64,000 nt of DNA, taken from the NCBI RefSeq assembly GCF_003116035.1, contig NZ_LGQW01000002.1, forward strand, positions 62,001 through 126,000, given 5' to 3'. The position numbers and the translations under genes were made by a program. The DNA comes from Azospirillum sp. TSH64. Its GTDB lineage: Bacteria; Pseudomonadota; Alphaproteobacteria; Azospirillales; Azospirillaceae. Shown here piece after piece: positions 10,013 to 19,103 of the stretch. The notes beneath the pieces were generated by a model. The model was not told the DNA's origin, did no database searches, and saw only the letters and a list, made by a program, of their open reading frames with translations. Numbering within the stretch: the stretch's first letter is position 1; each line of letters begins with the position of its first letter.

Positions 10013-10903
10013 TCACGCCTGCGGCGGGTTGGTGAACAGCTCGTCGATCACGCGGTCGACGCTCTCCTGCCACGGCGGGCAGGACACGCCGAGACGCTCC
10101 CTGGCGCGCCCACAGTCCAGCCGCGAATTGGCCGGGCGGCGTGCCGGGGTCGGGTAGTCGGCCGTGCCGATGGCGGTCAGGCGCGGCCGCTTGCCGGTGC
10201 GCTCCTCCAGCCGTTGGAAGATGTGCTCGGCGAACTCGTGCCAGGTGGTGTAGCCGCTGCCGGTCAGGTGGTAGGTGCCCCAGGCGGCGCTGCCGGTCTT
10301 CTTGATCGTTCCGGCGATCTGCACGATGGCGGCGGCGAGGTCGGCGGCGGCGGTGGGCGAGCCGTGCTGGTCGGCGACCACCCGCATCTCCTCGCGCTCC
10401 TTGCCGAAGCGCAGCATCGTCTTGATGAAGTTGTTGCCGTAGGCGCTGTAGACCCAGGAGGTGCGCAGGATGACGTGCTGCGGCGTCGCCGCGCGCACCG
10501 CCTCCTCGCCCGCCGCCTTGCTGGCGCCATAGACGCCCAGCGGGTTGATCGGGTCGTCCTCGGTGTAAATCCCGTCCTTCGTCCCGTCGAACACATAGTC
10601 GGTCGACACATGGATGAAGGGGATGCCGCGCGCGGCGCAGGCCGCCGCCATGGCGCCCGGCCCGTCGCGGTTGATGGCGAAGGACAGGTCGACCTCGCTC
10701 TCGGCCTTGTCGACGGCGGTGTGGGCGGTGGCGTTGACCAGCAGGTCCGGCGCGTGGGCGGCGACCGCCTTCTCCACGTCGCCCGGCCGGGTCACGTCGA
10801 ACTCGGGATAGGGCAGGCCGACCACATCGGTGCCCGGTGCCCATTGGGCCCGCATCAGTTCGAAGCCGAGCTGGCCGTTGCTGCCCAGGACGAGAACCTT
10901 CAT
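10013..10903 (-). CDS. rfbD: dTDP-4-dehydrorhamnose reductase
   Basis: Last step of dTDP-L-rhamnose synthesis, an NAD(P)H-dependent reduction. The 296-residue SDR enzyme has [10 protein letters not shown] at the N-terminus, [10 protein letters not shown], and the catalytic Tyr/Lys in YGASKAAGE. The ATG at 10903 overlaps the rfbB stop by 4 bases (ATGA), which fixes the start and indicates translational coupling; the frame is open 23 codons further upstream but without family similarity. Confidence 0.96.
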   Translation of the reverse strand: MKVLVLGSNGQLGFELMRAQWAPGTDVVGLPYPEFDVTRPGDVEKAVAAHAPDLLVNATAHTAVDKAESEVDLSFAINRDGPGAMAAACAARGIPFIHVSTDYVFDGTKDGIYTEDDPINPLGVYGASKAAGEEAVRAATPQHVILRTSWVYSAYGNNFIKTMLRFGKEREEMRVVADQHGSPTAAADLAAAIVQIAGTIKKTGSAAWGTYHLTGSGYTTWHEFAEHIFQRLEERTGKRPRLTAIGTADYPTPARRPANSRLDCGRARERLGVSCPPWQESVDRVIDELFTNPPQA

Positions 10904-11970
10904 TGCGCGGCCCCCTCTTCCTTCAGGCCGAGCCGCTCGCCCTGATAGGAGCCGTTGAGGATGGCCTGCCACCAGTCGCGGTTCTCCAGATACCAGGCGA
11001 CCGTCTTGCGCAGGCCGCTCTCGAAGGTCTCCTGCGGGGTCCAGCCCAGCTCGCGCTCGATCTTGCCGGCGTCGATGGCATAGCGCTTGTCATGGCCGGG
11101 GCGGTCGGTGACGAAGCTGATCAGCCGGTCGTGCGGGGCGCCGGCCGGGTCCATCTCGTCCAGATGCGCGCAGATGGCGCGGACGACCTCCAGGTTGGTG
11201 CGCTCGTTATGGCCGCCGATGTTGTAGCTCTCGCCGACCTTGCCCTTCTCCAGCACCAGCCGCAGGGCGCGGGCATGGTCCTCGACATAGAGCCAGTCGC
11301 GGATGTTGTCGCCCTTGCCGTAGACCGGCAGCTTCTCGCCCGCCAGACCCTTCAGGATCATCAGCGGGATCAGCTTCTCCGGAAAATGGTAAGGGCCGTA
11401 GTTGTTGGAGCAGTTGGTCAGCACCACCGGCAGCCCGTAGGTCTCGTGCCAGGCGCGGACCAGATGGTCGCTCGACGCCTTGCTGGCCGAATAGGGCGAG
11501 TTGGGGCTGTAGGCGGTGGTCTCGGTGAAGAAGCCGTCGTCGCCCAGCGTGCCGAACACCTCGTCGGTCGAGATGTGGTGGAAGCGGAAGCGCTCCTTGC
11601 GCTCCGCCGGCAGGGCCGACCAGTAGCCGCGCGCCACTTCCAAGAGGCGGAAGGTGCCGACCACGTTGGTCTGGATGAACTCGCCCGGCCCGTCGATCGA
11701 ACGGTCGACATGGGATTCGGCGGCCAGATGCATCACCGCGTCGGGCTGGTGGGTGTCGAACACCCGCCGCAGCTCGGCGGCGTCGCAGATGTCGACCTTC
11801 TCGAAGGCGTAGCGCGGATTGCCCTCGGCCCCCGGCAGCGAGGACAGGTTGGCCGCGTAGGTCAGCTTGTCGACATTGACGACGAAGGCGTCGGTTTCGG
11901 CGAGAAGCTGGCGGACCACCGCCGAGCCGATGAAACCGGCGCCGCCGGTGACGAGAATGCGCGTCATCAA
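10900..11970 (-). CDS. rfbB: dTDP-glucose 4,6-dehydratase
   Basis: Second step of dTDP-L-rhamnose synthesis. The 356-residue enzyme has the NAD-binding [21 protein letters not shown], the active-site STDEVFG, and the Tyr/Lys pair in [11 protein letters not shown], all classical RmlB features. Two ATGs are adjacent at the start and either could be used. It is in an operon with rfbC upstream (81-base gap) and rfbD downstream (4-base overlap). Confidence 0.97.
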   Translation of the reverse strand: MMTRILVTGGAGFIGSAVVRQLLAETDAFVVNVDKLTYAANLSSLPGAEGNPRYAFEKVDICDAAELRRVFDTHQPDAVMHLAAESHVDRSIDGPGEFIQTNVVGTFRLLEVARGYWSALPAERKERFRFHHISTDEVFGTLGDDGFFTETTAYSPNSPYSASKASSDHLVRAWHETYGLPVVLTNCSNNYGPYHFPEKLIPLMILKGLAGEKLPVYGKGDNIRDWLYVEDHARALRLVLEKGKVGESYNIGGHNERTNLEVVRAICAHLDEMDPAGAPHDRLISFVTDRPGHDKRYAIDAGKIERELGWTPQETFESGLRKTVAWYLENRDWWQAILNGSYQGERLGLKEEGAAQ

Positions 11971-12051
11971 ACCACCTTACCGCCGAGAAAGCGGGGCCGC
12001 CCGCGGCCCCCCGTTGTGCGAAGAATGTCGTCTTGAGGCCCGGAACCGCCG

Positions 12052-12603
12052 TCAGAACAGGTCGGTCAGCTGCGCCAGGGTCGGATGCTTGTGGTCCTTG
12101 TCCGACAGCCGGGCCTTGTCCGCCGACACCGGCCAGTCGATGCCGAGCGCAGGGTCGTTCCACAAGAGGCCGCGGTCATGCTCGGGCGAATAATAGTTGG
12201 TCACCTTGTAGATGACCTCGGTGTCCGGCTCCAGCGTGCAGAAGCCGTGGGCGAAGCCGACCGGCACCAGGATCTGGTTCCACTCCGCCGCACTGATCAC
12301 CGCGCTGACATGCCGGCCGAAGGTGGGGGAGCCCTTCCGGATGTCGACCGCCACGTCCAGGATGGCGCCGCGCACCACCCGCACCAGCTTGTCCTGGGCA
12401 AAGGGCGGCAGCTGGAAATGCAGGCCGCGGATGGTGCCGACCTCGGCCGACAGCGACTGGTTGTCCTGGACGAAGTCGTAATGCAGCCCGGCCGCCTCGA
12501 AGGTCTTCTTGGTGTAGGTCTCCGAGAAGAAGCCGCGATGGTCGCCGAACTTCTTCGGGCGGATGATCTTAACGTCGGGAATGTCGAGGGAGACGACGTC
12601 CAT
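12052..12603 (-). CDS. rfbC: dTDP-4-dehydrorhamnose 3,5-epimerase
   Basis: Third step of dTDP-L-rhamnose synthesis. The 183-residue cupin has the RmlC sequence FQDNQSLS / GTIRGLHFQ and the C-terminal NDPALGIDWP. The start lies 3 bases after the stop of the large glycosyltransferase gene, so the two are cotranscribed. Length is typical for the family. Confidence 0.97.
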   Translation of the reverse strand: MDVVSLDIPDVKIIRPKKFGDHRGFFSETYTKKTFEAAGLHYDFVQDNQSLSAEVGTIRGLHFQLPPFAQDKLVRVVRGAILDVAVDIRKGSPTFGRHVSAVISAAEWNQILVPVGFAHGFCTLEPDTEVIYKVTNYYSPEHDRGLLWNDPALGIDWPVSADKARLSDKDHKHPTLAQLTDLF

Positions 12604-12606
12604 GGC

Positions 12607-15600
12607 TCAGATGCTTTCCTTCAGGCGCTCTTTGCGCAGCTCGGGGCAGGACTTGCGCAGCCAGGGCTTGACCGTGCGCGGCGGGAAGGCCAGCCCGAAA
12701 TTCTCGGCGTCCAGCGTCAGGTTCGGGTTGTAATAGGGGTCGTCCAGCAGGCTGTCGCCCCAGCGCTCCTGCATGTAGGCCACCTCGCCCATGAAGCGCT
12801 TGACCTTGTCGGGGGCGGTGTCCGGCCCGCGCGAGGCCGATTCCAGATGGTACAGCTCGGCGAACGGCGTCCAGACGACCAGATGGCCCGCCTCGCGGAT
12901 GCGCAGGCAGAAATCGACGTCGTTGAAGGCGACGGCCAGCTTCTCGGAATTCAGCCCGCCGACCTCGTCGAAGATCTCCTTGCGCAGGATCAGGCAGGCG
13001 GCGGTGACGCAGGACAGGTCCTGGGTCAGCTGGGCCCGGCTGAAATAGCCGTAGGCGTCGCGGGTCAGGCCCTTGTGGACATGGCCGGCCACGCCGCAGA
13101 TGCCGGTGACGACGCCGGCATGCTGGATGGTGCCGTCGGCGTAATAGAGCTTGGCGCCGACGGCGCCGACCTCCGGCCGCAGGGCGTGGGAGACCATCTC
13201 GGCCAGCCAGCCCGGCTCCATCACCTCGATGTCGTTGTTGATCAGGCCCAGCACCGTGCCGGTCGCCTCGGCGGCGGCGAAGTTGTTGATCGAGGAGTAG
13301 TTGAAGGGCGCCTTGTAGGTCAGCACCCGCACCCGCGGCTCGTCCTTCAGCGTGTCGAAATAGGCGAAGGTCGCCGCTTCCTCGCTGTTGTTGTCGACGA
13401 TCAGGATCTCAAGGTCCGGATAGTCGGTGCGGTGCAGCAGCCCGTCGACGCAGCCCTTCAGCAGATCGGCCTTGTCGCGCGTCGGCACGATCAGCGACAC
13501 CCGCGGCAGCTTGGCCGGCAGGGCGTAGCGGATGCGGGTGAAGCGGGCGGTCGACGGCGAGGTCTCGACCGTGGCGTCGATTCCGCGGCGCTGGAAATGC
13601 TCGGTCAGCGCCTTGTGGGCGGCGGCGGTGGCGCGCGGCAGATCGACGGTGGAGAAGGCCGCGGATTCCGGGAAGACGCGCCAGTGGTAGAGGATCGCCG
13701 GGATGTGGCGGATGCGCGCCGGTTCCGTCGCCTCGACCGCGCGCAGGGTCAGGTCGTAATCCTGGCTGCCCTCGAATCCCAGGCGGAAGCGCCCGGCCCG
13801 CTCGATCAGCGAGCGGCGGAAGACGCCCAGGTGGTTGACCATGTTCTGGCCGTGCAGCAGGTCCAGGTTGAAGCCGGACTTGAAATGCGGGTCGTAGCGC
13901 TCGCCGTCCGCATCGATCTTGTCCTCGTCGGAATAGAGGATGTCGGTGTCGGGATGCTGCGCCAGCTCGGCGGCGACGGTGTAGAGCGCGTGCGGCGGCA
14001 GCCGGTCGTCATGGTCCATCAAGGCCACGAAATCGCCGGTCGCCAGATCCAGCGCGCTGTTGCTGGCGGCGGAGATGTGGCCGTTGGTCTCGCGCCGGAC
14101 GATCTTGATCCGGTTGTCGCGCGCCTTGTACTCGGCCAGCACCTTGCTCACGTGGGGGGCGGTGGAGGCGTCGTCGGCGATGCACAGCTCCCAGTCCGGG
14201 TAGAACTGGGCCAGCACGGAGTCCAGCGCCTCGCGCAGGTAGGGCTCCGGCGTGTTGTAGACCGGCATGACGACGGAGAAGCGCGGGCGCGCCGGCAGGC
14301 GGGCGATGTCGGCCTTGATCGCCGCCGCGTCCTCCGGCGTCAGGGTGTCGTACATCCGCACCCACGACTTGTAGTCGGCCGACCAGCGGTTCGGCTGCAG
14401 CTCCTGCAGGACGCGCTGCTTGGTCGCCTGCCAGCCGTGGCGGCGCAGGTAGTCCAGCACGCGCGCCGGCTGGTTCTGCCGGACATAGTCGACCAGGATG
14501 TTGGTCTTGCCGATCTCGCGGATGGTGAAGTCGGCGATCTCGAAGGACACCGGCCGGGTGGCCGGGTCGAAGCGCAGCGCCTTGACCGTCTGCGGCAGCA
14601 GGGCGAGCTGGCGGAACTCGCCCACCGTGTCGACCGGCAGGCGGATCATCGTCCGCTCGTCGAAGCCGTTGCCGTCGTCGACATAGATCACCGGCACCAG
14701 CGGGGCCGAGGCGCGGACCACCCGGTAGGAGATCACGCACCAGTGGCCGGGCAGCCGGCCGCGGTCGGAACGCAGCAGGAAGGCGGGGTCGCTGCCGGTC
14801 GCCTCGTAGCCGCCCTGCGGGCTCGGCACCACGTCGTGCAGCGGCTCCAGCGTGATGCTGTGCAGGCGGCGGCGGTAGAAGCGCCCGGCCTGCTGGGTCA
14901 GGCGGCCCAGCTTGCGCACCGGCGCCGACAGCTTCCAGGAGGTCGAGTTGACCAGGCTGTGGATGTGCTGGTCGCGGCTGGCCACCACGCCGTGCAGATG
15001 GGCGATGGCCTGTTCGCGGGCGACCAGTTCGCGGGCATGGGCGGCGAGGTTGCGCTCGCGGTCGGCCAGCTCGTGCTCGCGCTCGGCCAGCTCCTGCGCC
15101 ATTCCGGCGAGCGCATCGCCCTGGCGGCGGATTTCGGCCTGATGGTCGCCGAGCCAGCCCTGGATGACGCCGATGTCGCGGTCGCGCGTCGCGATCATGC
15201 CCTTCAGATCTTCGCTGTGGGCGATCTGGTCGTCCAGCACCTTGCGGACCATCGCCACCTCGGTGCGCAGGTGTTTCTCCTGCTCTTCCAGGCGCTGGAT
15301 GGTCTCGGTCTCGATGGCGGCGTCGCCCAGCCGGTCGAACCAGCTGCGGACGGCCCGCAGCCCCTCGCCGCCGGCCTTCTGCACGGCGAACAGCTCGCGC
15401 ACCGCGTCCGGCAGATCCTCGCCGACGCCCAGCACGCCGAGGCCGTTGGAATGCAGGAAGCTGAAGGACGGGCGGTCGCGGGTGATCTCGTCCCACAGGC
15501 GCCAGACGCCGAAATCGTCCTTGCGCACGTTGATGTCGTGGAACAGCACAACGCCGCGGCGGCTCATCTTCGGCAGCCACGTCTCGAAATCGTGGCGCAC

Positions 15601-16086
15601 CGCCTCGTAGGTGTGCAGCCCGTCGATGTGCAGCAGGTCGACGCTGCCGTCGGCGAAATGGAGCAGCGCGTCGTCGAAGGTCATCCGCAGCAGGCGCGAG
15701 AAGCCGGCATAGCGCGGGTCATGATAGGCGGCGAGCGTGTTGTAGATGTCGTCGCCGTAGAAGCCGGCCTGCGGGTCGCCGGCCCAGGTGTCGACGGCGT
15801 AGCAGGAGGTCGGCAGCCCGACATGGCGGACCGCCTGGCAGAAGGCGGCATAGGAGTTGCCGGTGTGCGTTCCCAGCTCCACCAGGCTGTCCGGGCGGAG
15901 CGCCTCGACGATCCAGAAGGCGAAGGGGACATGGCCGAGCCAGGAGGCCGGCGCCGTGACGAGATCCGGGGTCAGGAGCGTGATCGGCCGGCAGATGCGA
16001 CGGAGAGCGTCCGATCCCTGGTCCTTCAAAAACGAATCCACCTGTGCCTCTTCTTCTGCCTGGCTTCGCGGCGGGGAGCGGTCCAT
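12607..16086 (-). CDS. Large fused methyltransferase / coiled-coil / double GT2 glycosyltransferase
   Basis: A 1,159-residue multidomain protein. Residues about 35-240 are a class I SAM-dependent methyltransferase (Methyltransf_24-like: LVELGTHTGNSY, LLHIDGLHTYEAV, LFHDIN). Residues about 260-375 are rich in Glu/Arg/Ala heptads and should form a coiled coil, followed by NSTSWKLSAPVRKLGRL, a motif common just before glycosyltransferase domains. Two GT2 (GT-A fold) domains follow: the first near 601-800 (SVVMPVYNTP, MDHDD, YSDEDK), the second near 860-1110 (SLIVPTRDKADLL, LINNDIEV). It lies between wzt and rfbC in one operon, so it very likely builds rhamnose-containing surface glycan. The methyltransferase plus coiled coil recalls chain-terminating, length-setting WbdD proteins (inference). 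Start at 16086 is the first ATG; later starts are possible. Confidence 0.9.
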   Translation of the reverse strand: MDRSPPRSQAEEEAQVDSFLKDQGSDALRRICRPITLLTPDLVTAPASWLGHVPFAFWIVEALRPDSLVELGTHTGNSYAAFCQAVRHVGLPTSCYAVDTWAGDPQAGFYGDDIYNTLAAYHDPRYAGFSRLLRMTFDDALLHFADGSVDLLHIDGLHTYEAVRHDFETWLPKMSRRGVVLFHDINVRKDDFGVWRLWDEITRDRPSFSFLHSNGLGVLGVGEDLPDAVRELFAVQKAGGEGLRAVRSWFDRLGDAAIETETIQRLEEQEKHLRTEVAMVRKVLDDQIAHSEDLKGMIATRDRDIGVIQGWLGDHQAEIRRQGDALAGMAQELAEREHELADRERNLAAHARELVAREQAIAHLHGVVASRDQHIHSLVNSTSWKLSAPVRKLGRLTQQAGRFYRRRLHSITLEPLHDVVPSPQGGYEATGSDPAFLLRSDRGRLPGHWCVISYRVVRASAPLVPVIYVDDGNGFDERTMIRLPVDTVGEFRQLALLPQTVKALRFDPATRPVSFEIADFTIREIGKTNILVDYVRQNQPARVLDYLRRHGWQATKQRVLQELQPNRWSADYKSWVRMYDTLTPEDAAAIKADIARLPARPRFSVVMPVYNTPEPYLREALDSVLAQFYPDWELCIADDASTAPHVSKVLAEYKARDNRIKIVRRETNGHISAASNSALDLATGDFVALMDHDDRLPPHALYTVAAELAQHPDTDILYSDEDKIDADGERYDPHFKSGFNLDLLHGQNMVNHLGVFRRSLIERAGRFRLGFEGSQDYDLTLRAVEATEPARIRHIPAILYHWRVFPESAAFSTVDLPRATAAAHKALTEHFQRRGIDATVETSPSTARFTRIRYALPAKLPRVSLIVPTRDKADLLKGCVDGLLHRTDYPDLEILIVDNNSEEAATFAYFDTLKDEPRVRVLTYKAPFNYSSINNFAAAEATGTVLGLINNDIEVMEPGWLAEMVSHALRPEVGAVGAKLYYADGTIQHAGVVTGICGVAGHVHKGLTRDAYGYFSRAQLTQDLSCVTAACLILRKEIFDEVGGLNSEKLAVAFNDVDFCLRIREAGHLVVWTPFAELYHLESASRGPDTAPDKVKRFMGEVAYMQERWGDSLLDDPYYNPNLTLDAENFGLAFPPRTVKPWLRKSCPELRKERLKESI

Positions 16087-16254
16087 CGGGACACCGTTTC
16101 AGGCCCGGCGGACGGTCCCGTCACAGCCGCCGACACACATACGCTGACACCAAGCCGGAATGCAAGCCGCTGTCCGGAGCCCGCTTTGCGGCGTCAAACA
16201 ATGCCTGGAACTGCGGTTTTCCTGCCTCAGTCCGGGGGGATCCGCGCCCTGTCG

Positions 16255-17673
16255 CTATTTTGTCGCGGGTGCCGTTTGGGAGGTTGCCCGGGGTGCCGCC
16301 TGAGGGGATGAGGCCCCCTCCGCCTCCAGCGTGATCGCCAGCATCGGCATGCCGACCAGCCCGCGCACGACGTGGCTGGCATGGACCTTGAAGAACAGCG
16401 CGTCCTCGACCCAATGATGCTGGACGTGGTCCTCCTGCGTGCCCTCGGCGAGCGCCACGGTGATGGAGAAGTCGCCGCTGGGCAGGTAGGGCATCTGGAA
16501 GCGGAAGCGGGCGGCGAAGTCCTGCCCGGCCGGGATGGTGACGGGGTCGAGCTGGTAGCTGAGGAAGGTGTTGTCGCCGAACAGGTTCTGGCCCAGCTTG
16601 TCCTTCACGTAGAAGCCGACGATGGGGCGGTAGACCTGCTGCTCGGCCCGGCAGTCCACCTTCAGCACGATGACCTCGCCGCCCTCCAGCACGCTGAGCG
16701 GCTGTTCCTCGGCGTCCAGGATCGAGACGTTGGCGATGGTGGCGCCGCGGTTGCCGAACCAGGGGCCGCTGTCGTTGAAGTCGAACAGCTCGATGGCGTT
16801 GCGGAGCTGCGAGCCCTTCAGCAGCTCGGCGCGGGCGTCCTCCACCGGCTCCTCGCGCTTGGCCTGGGGCAGCGCCTGGCGCGCCCCGCCGATGCGGAAG
16901 CCGCGCGAGGTGTCCTGGTCGCTGTAGAGCGCCGCCAGATAATCGTGGCAGACTTCCCGTGCCGGGCCGATGGCCCGCACCGACCCGTTGTCCAGCCAGA
17001 CCACCCGGTCGCAGAGGTTCACCACCTGTCCGGTGTCGTGCGACACGAAGAACAGGGTGCCGCGCTCCTTGAAGCGGTGGATGAAGCGCATGCATTTCTG
17101 GGTGAAGGACGCGTCGCCGACCGCCAGGATCTCGTCGACGATCATGATGTCGGCGTCGACATGCGCCGCCACCGCGAAGGCGAGGCGGGCGTACATGCCG
17201 CTGGAATAGAGCTTCACCGGCTGTTCGATGAAGTCGCCGATGCCCGCGAACTCGGCGATGGACTCGTAGCGCTGGGCGATCTGTTCGTTCGACAGGCCCA
17301 GCACCGAGGCGGCGAGATAGACGTTCTCGCGCCCGGTGAATTCGGGGTTGAAGCCGGCGCCCAGCTCCAGCAGCGCCGCGATGCGCCCGTCCACCGCGAT
17401 GCGGCCGGAGGTCGGTGTCAGCGTGCCGCAGAGAAGCTGGAGGAAGGTCGACTTGCCCGAGCCGTTGCGGCCGATCAGCCCGACGGTCTCGCCGCGGCGG
17501 ACCTCCAGGTCGACGCCGCGCAGCGCCCAGTACTCGTCGTAATATTTGCGCCGGCCGCGCACCAGCATCTGCTTCAGCCGGTCCTGCGGGCGCTTGAAGA
17601 TGGCGTAGGCCTTGCCCAGCCCCTCGGCGCGGATGACGATAGGGGTGTCGGCGGCGGGAGTCTCAGACGACAT
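16255..17673 (-). CDS. wzt: Polysaccharide ABC exporter ATPase with C-terminal sugar-binding domain (Wzt)
   Basis: ATP-binding subunit that exports lipid-linked O-antigen or capsule chains. The 472-residue protein has Walker A GRNGSGKST (68-76), signature YSSGMYARLAF (from 156), Walker B IMIVDEILAVGD (176-187) and the switch histidine VSHDTG. Residues about 290-450 form a beta-rich C-terminal domain of the Wzt type, which in O8/O9a systems binds the modified end of the finished chain. The ATG overlaps the end of wzm by 11 bases. Together with the upstream methyltransferase-glycosyltransferase this suggests export gated by a methylated chain end. Confidence 0.94.
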   Translation of the reverse strand: MSSETPAADTPIVIRAEGLGKAYAIFKRPQDRLKQMLVRGRRKYYDEYWALRGVDLEVRRGETVGLIGRNGSGKSTFLQLLCGTLTPTSGRIAVDGRIAALLELGAGFNPEFTGRENVYLAASVLGLSNEQIAQRYESIAEFAGIGDFIEQPVKLYSSGMYARLAFAVAAHVDADIMIVDEILAVGDASFTQKCMRFIHRFKERGTLFFVSHDTGQVVNLCDRVVWLDNGSVRAIGPAREVCHDYLAALYSDQDTSRGFRIGGARQALPQAKREEPVEDARAELLKGSQLRNAIELFDFNDSGPWFGNRGATIANVSILDAEEQPLSVLEGGEVIVLKVDCRAEQQVYRPIVGFYVKDKLGQNLFGDNTFLSYQLDPVTIPAGQDFAARFRFQMPYLPSGDFSITVALAEGTQEDHVQHHWVEDALFFKVHASHVVRGLVGMPMLAITLEAEGASSPQAAPRATSQTAPATK

Positions 17674-18580
17674 CGGCGAACCCCCGGCGGGTCTTCATGA
17701 ACCAGAGATAGCCGAGCCACGCCACCACCCAGGCGCCCAGCGTCGCCAGACCCCACTCGAGCGGCGACGGGATGCGGCCCCAGAACAGCAGGTCCTTCGA
17801 CTGCTCCAGGATCGCGGTCATCGGATTGAGGTGCAGGATGGCGCGGAAGCGCTCGGGGATCGCGGTCATCGGATAGAAGATCGGGCTGAGGAACATCAGC
17901 ACGGTGACGGCCACCCCCACCACCTGCCGCAGGTCGCGCAGGAACACGCCGGCGGCGGCGAAGAACCAGCTGAGCCCCAGCGTGGTCAGGCACAAGGGTA
18001 CCAGGATCAGCGGCAGCAGCAGCGCCGTCGGCGGCGGCAGCCCGGCCACCATCAGATGGAAGACCACCAGGATGACGAAGCCGATGCCGGCATTGAACAA
18101 TGCCACCGCCAGCGACACCAGCGGCAGGATCTCCAGCGGGAAGACCACCTTCTTGATGTAGCTGACATTCTCCAGCAGGAGGCCGGGCGCCCGGCTCAGG
18201 CATTCGCCCAGCACGTTGAACAGGATCAGGCCGGAGAACAGCAGCAGGGCGAATTCCGTGTTGCTGCCCCCCGTCGCCCCCCAGCGCGCCTGGAACACCA
18301 CCGAGAAGACGAAGGTGTAGACCGCCAGCATCAGGATCGGGTTCAGCACCGCCCAGACGATGCCCAGCACGGACCCGCGGTACCGGGCGTCGATCTCCCG
18401 CCGGGCCAGCCGCAGGATCAGCGACCTGTGATGCCAGGCGGTCTGGAAAAGGGCAAAGGGACCGGCGCCGAAACCCGCTACCGTAGGGTTCCCCGACTGA
18501 GAGTTAAACAATTTAGAGTATTCCCCGTCTGCGGCCGACCGACCATAACCCCCGCTCCGGCGGCGTTCAAGCGAAAGCAT
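17663..18580 (-). CDS. wzm: Polysaccharide ABC exporter permease (Wzm)
   Basis: Inner-membrane permease with about six hydrophobic segments, ABC-2 type. Typical sequence includes RREIDARYRGSVLGIVW near the N-terminus, followed by a long TM block. It pairs with the Wzt ATPase immediately downstream (11-base overlap). The first 30-40 residues are poorly conserved in appearance and fall in a drop of GC content, so the true start could be downstream of 18580. It is the first gene of the long minus-strand polysaccharide operon, so the operon promoter should be in the AT-rich gap beyond 18,580. Confidence 0.92.
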   Translation of the reverse strand: MLSLERRRSGGYGRSAADGEYSKLFNSQSGNPTVAGFGAGPFALFQTAWHHRSLILRLARREIDARYRGSVLGIVWAVLNPILMLAVYTFVFSVVFQARWGATGGSNTEFALLLFSGLILFNVLGECLSRAPGLLLENVSYIKKVVFPLEILPLVSLAVALFNAGIGFVILVVFHLMVAGLPPPTALLLPLILVPLCLTTLGLSWFFAAAGVFLRDLRQVVGVAVTVLMFLSPIFYPMTAIPERFRAILHLNPMTAILEQSKDLLFWGRIPSPLEWGLATLGAWVVAWLGYLWFMKTRRGFADVV

Positions 18581-19103
18581 CGGCCCGGCCGGAGGGGTGG
18601 CGGAAGAGCGCGGAAGAGGCGGTCCGGTCCGAAAAAGAGCGGGTGGGGGAACGGACCTTTGGTTTCCCTCGTTTACCCGAAAGATCGGAGAGGTAGTGAA
18701 GCGGTCCAGGAATTTTCGTTATCACGAAGGAAAACAACAAAATAAACATTCGAGTAATTCGTGCCGTACGGGCTAGTTCTACAGATAAAGCAGGAGAATG
18801 CCGCCCTATGCGTATCAGTAAATGACGAGTACCGATCAAACGTGACTTCTCTATTGTGAAGATAGGGACATGCCTTCTCATGTAGTTTCTACGTAGCCTT
18901 TGGTCAAACATTGAGGATTGCATCCGTATATTTGTAAGACCATGGGGTTAGATCCGGATGAGATCTAAAAAAGCTTATCTGGCAGGACCATAACTAGCCT
19001 GGAGAGAGGGCGCTTGGCCGATTTTCAGGAAAGACGCACCGATTGCCGGGTTCACGGGAAAAACGGATCGCCCGGGGACAGGGTGACGCAAAAGGAGGCT
19101 GTT
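18581..19103. promoter_or_regulatory. AT-rich intergenic region between divergent wzm and sulfotransferase operons
   Basis: About 520 bases without a convincing gene. Base composition falls sharply from about 18,660 to 19,000 compared with both sides. The two flanking operons diverge from here, so it should hold both promoters; I cannot name a single clear -35/-10 pair because many AT-rich hexamers fit loosely. The 118-codon minus-strand frame at 18567-18923 shows no recognisable domain and is not called. Confidence 0.55.

Noticed and set aside
12085-16311. Plus-strand open frame of about 1,400 codons opposite the large glycosyltransferase gene
   Set aside because: It is antisense to a clearly recognisable multidomain protein, has repetitive His/Gln/Arg/Ala composition and no domain; GC-rich DNA gives long empty frames opposite real genes.
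18567-18923. 118-codon minus-strand frame in the AT-rich gap upstream of wzm
   Set aside because: No domain, no ribosome binding site in a good place, and composition fits intergenic DNA.
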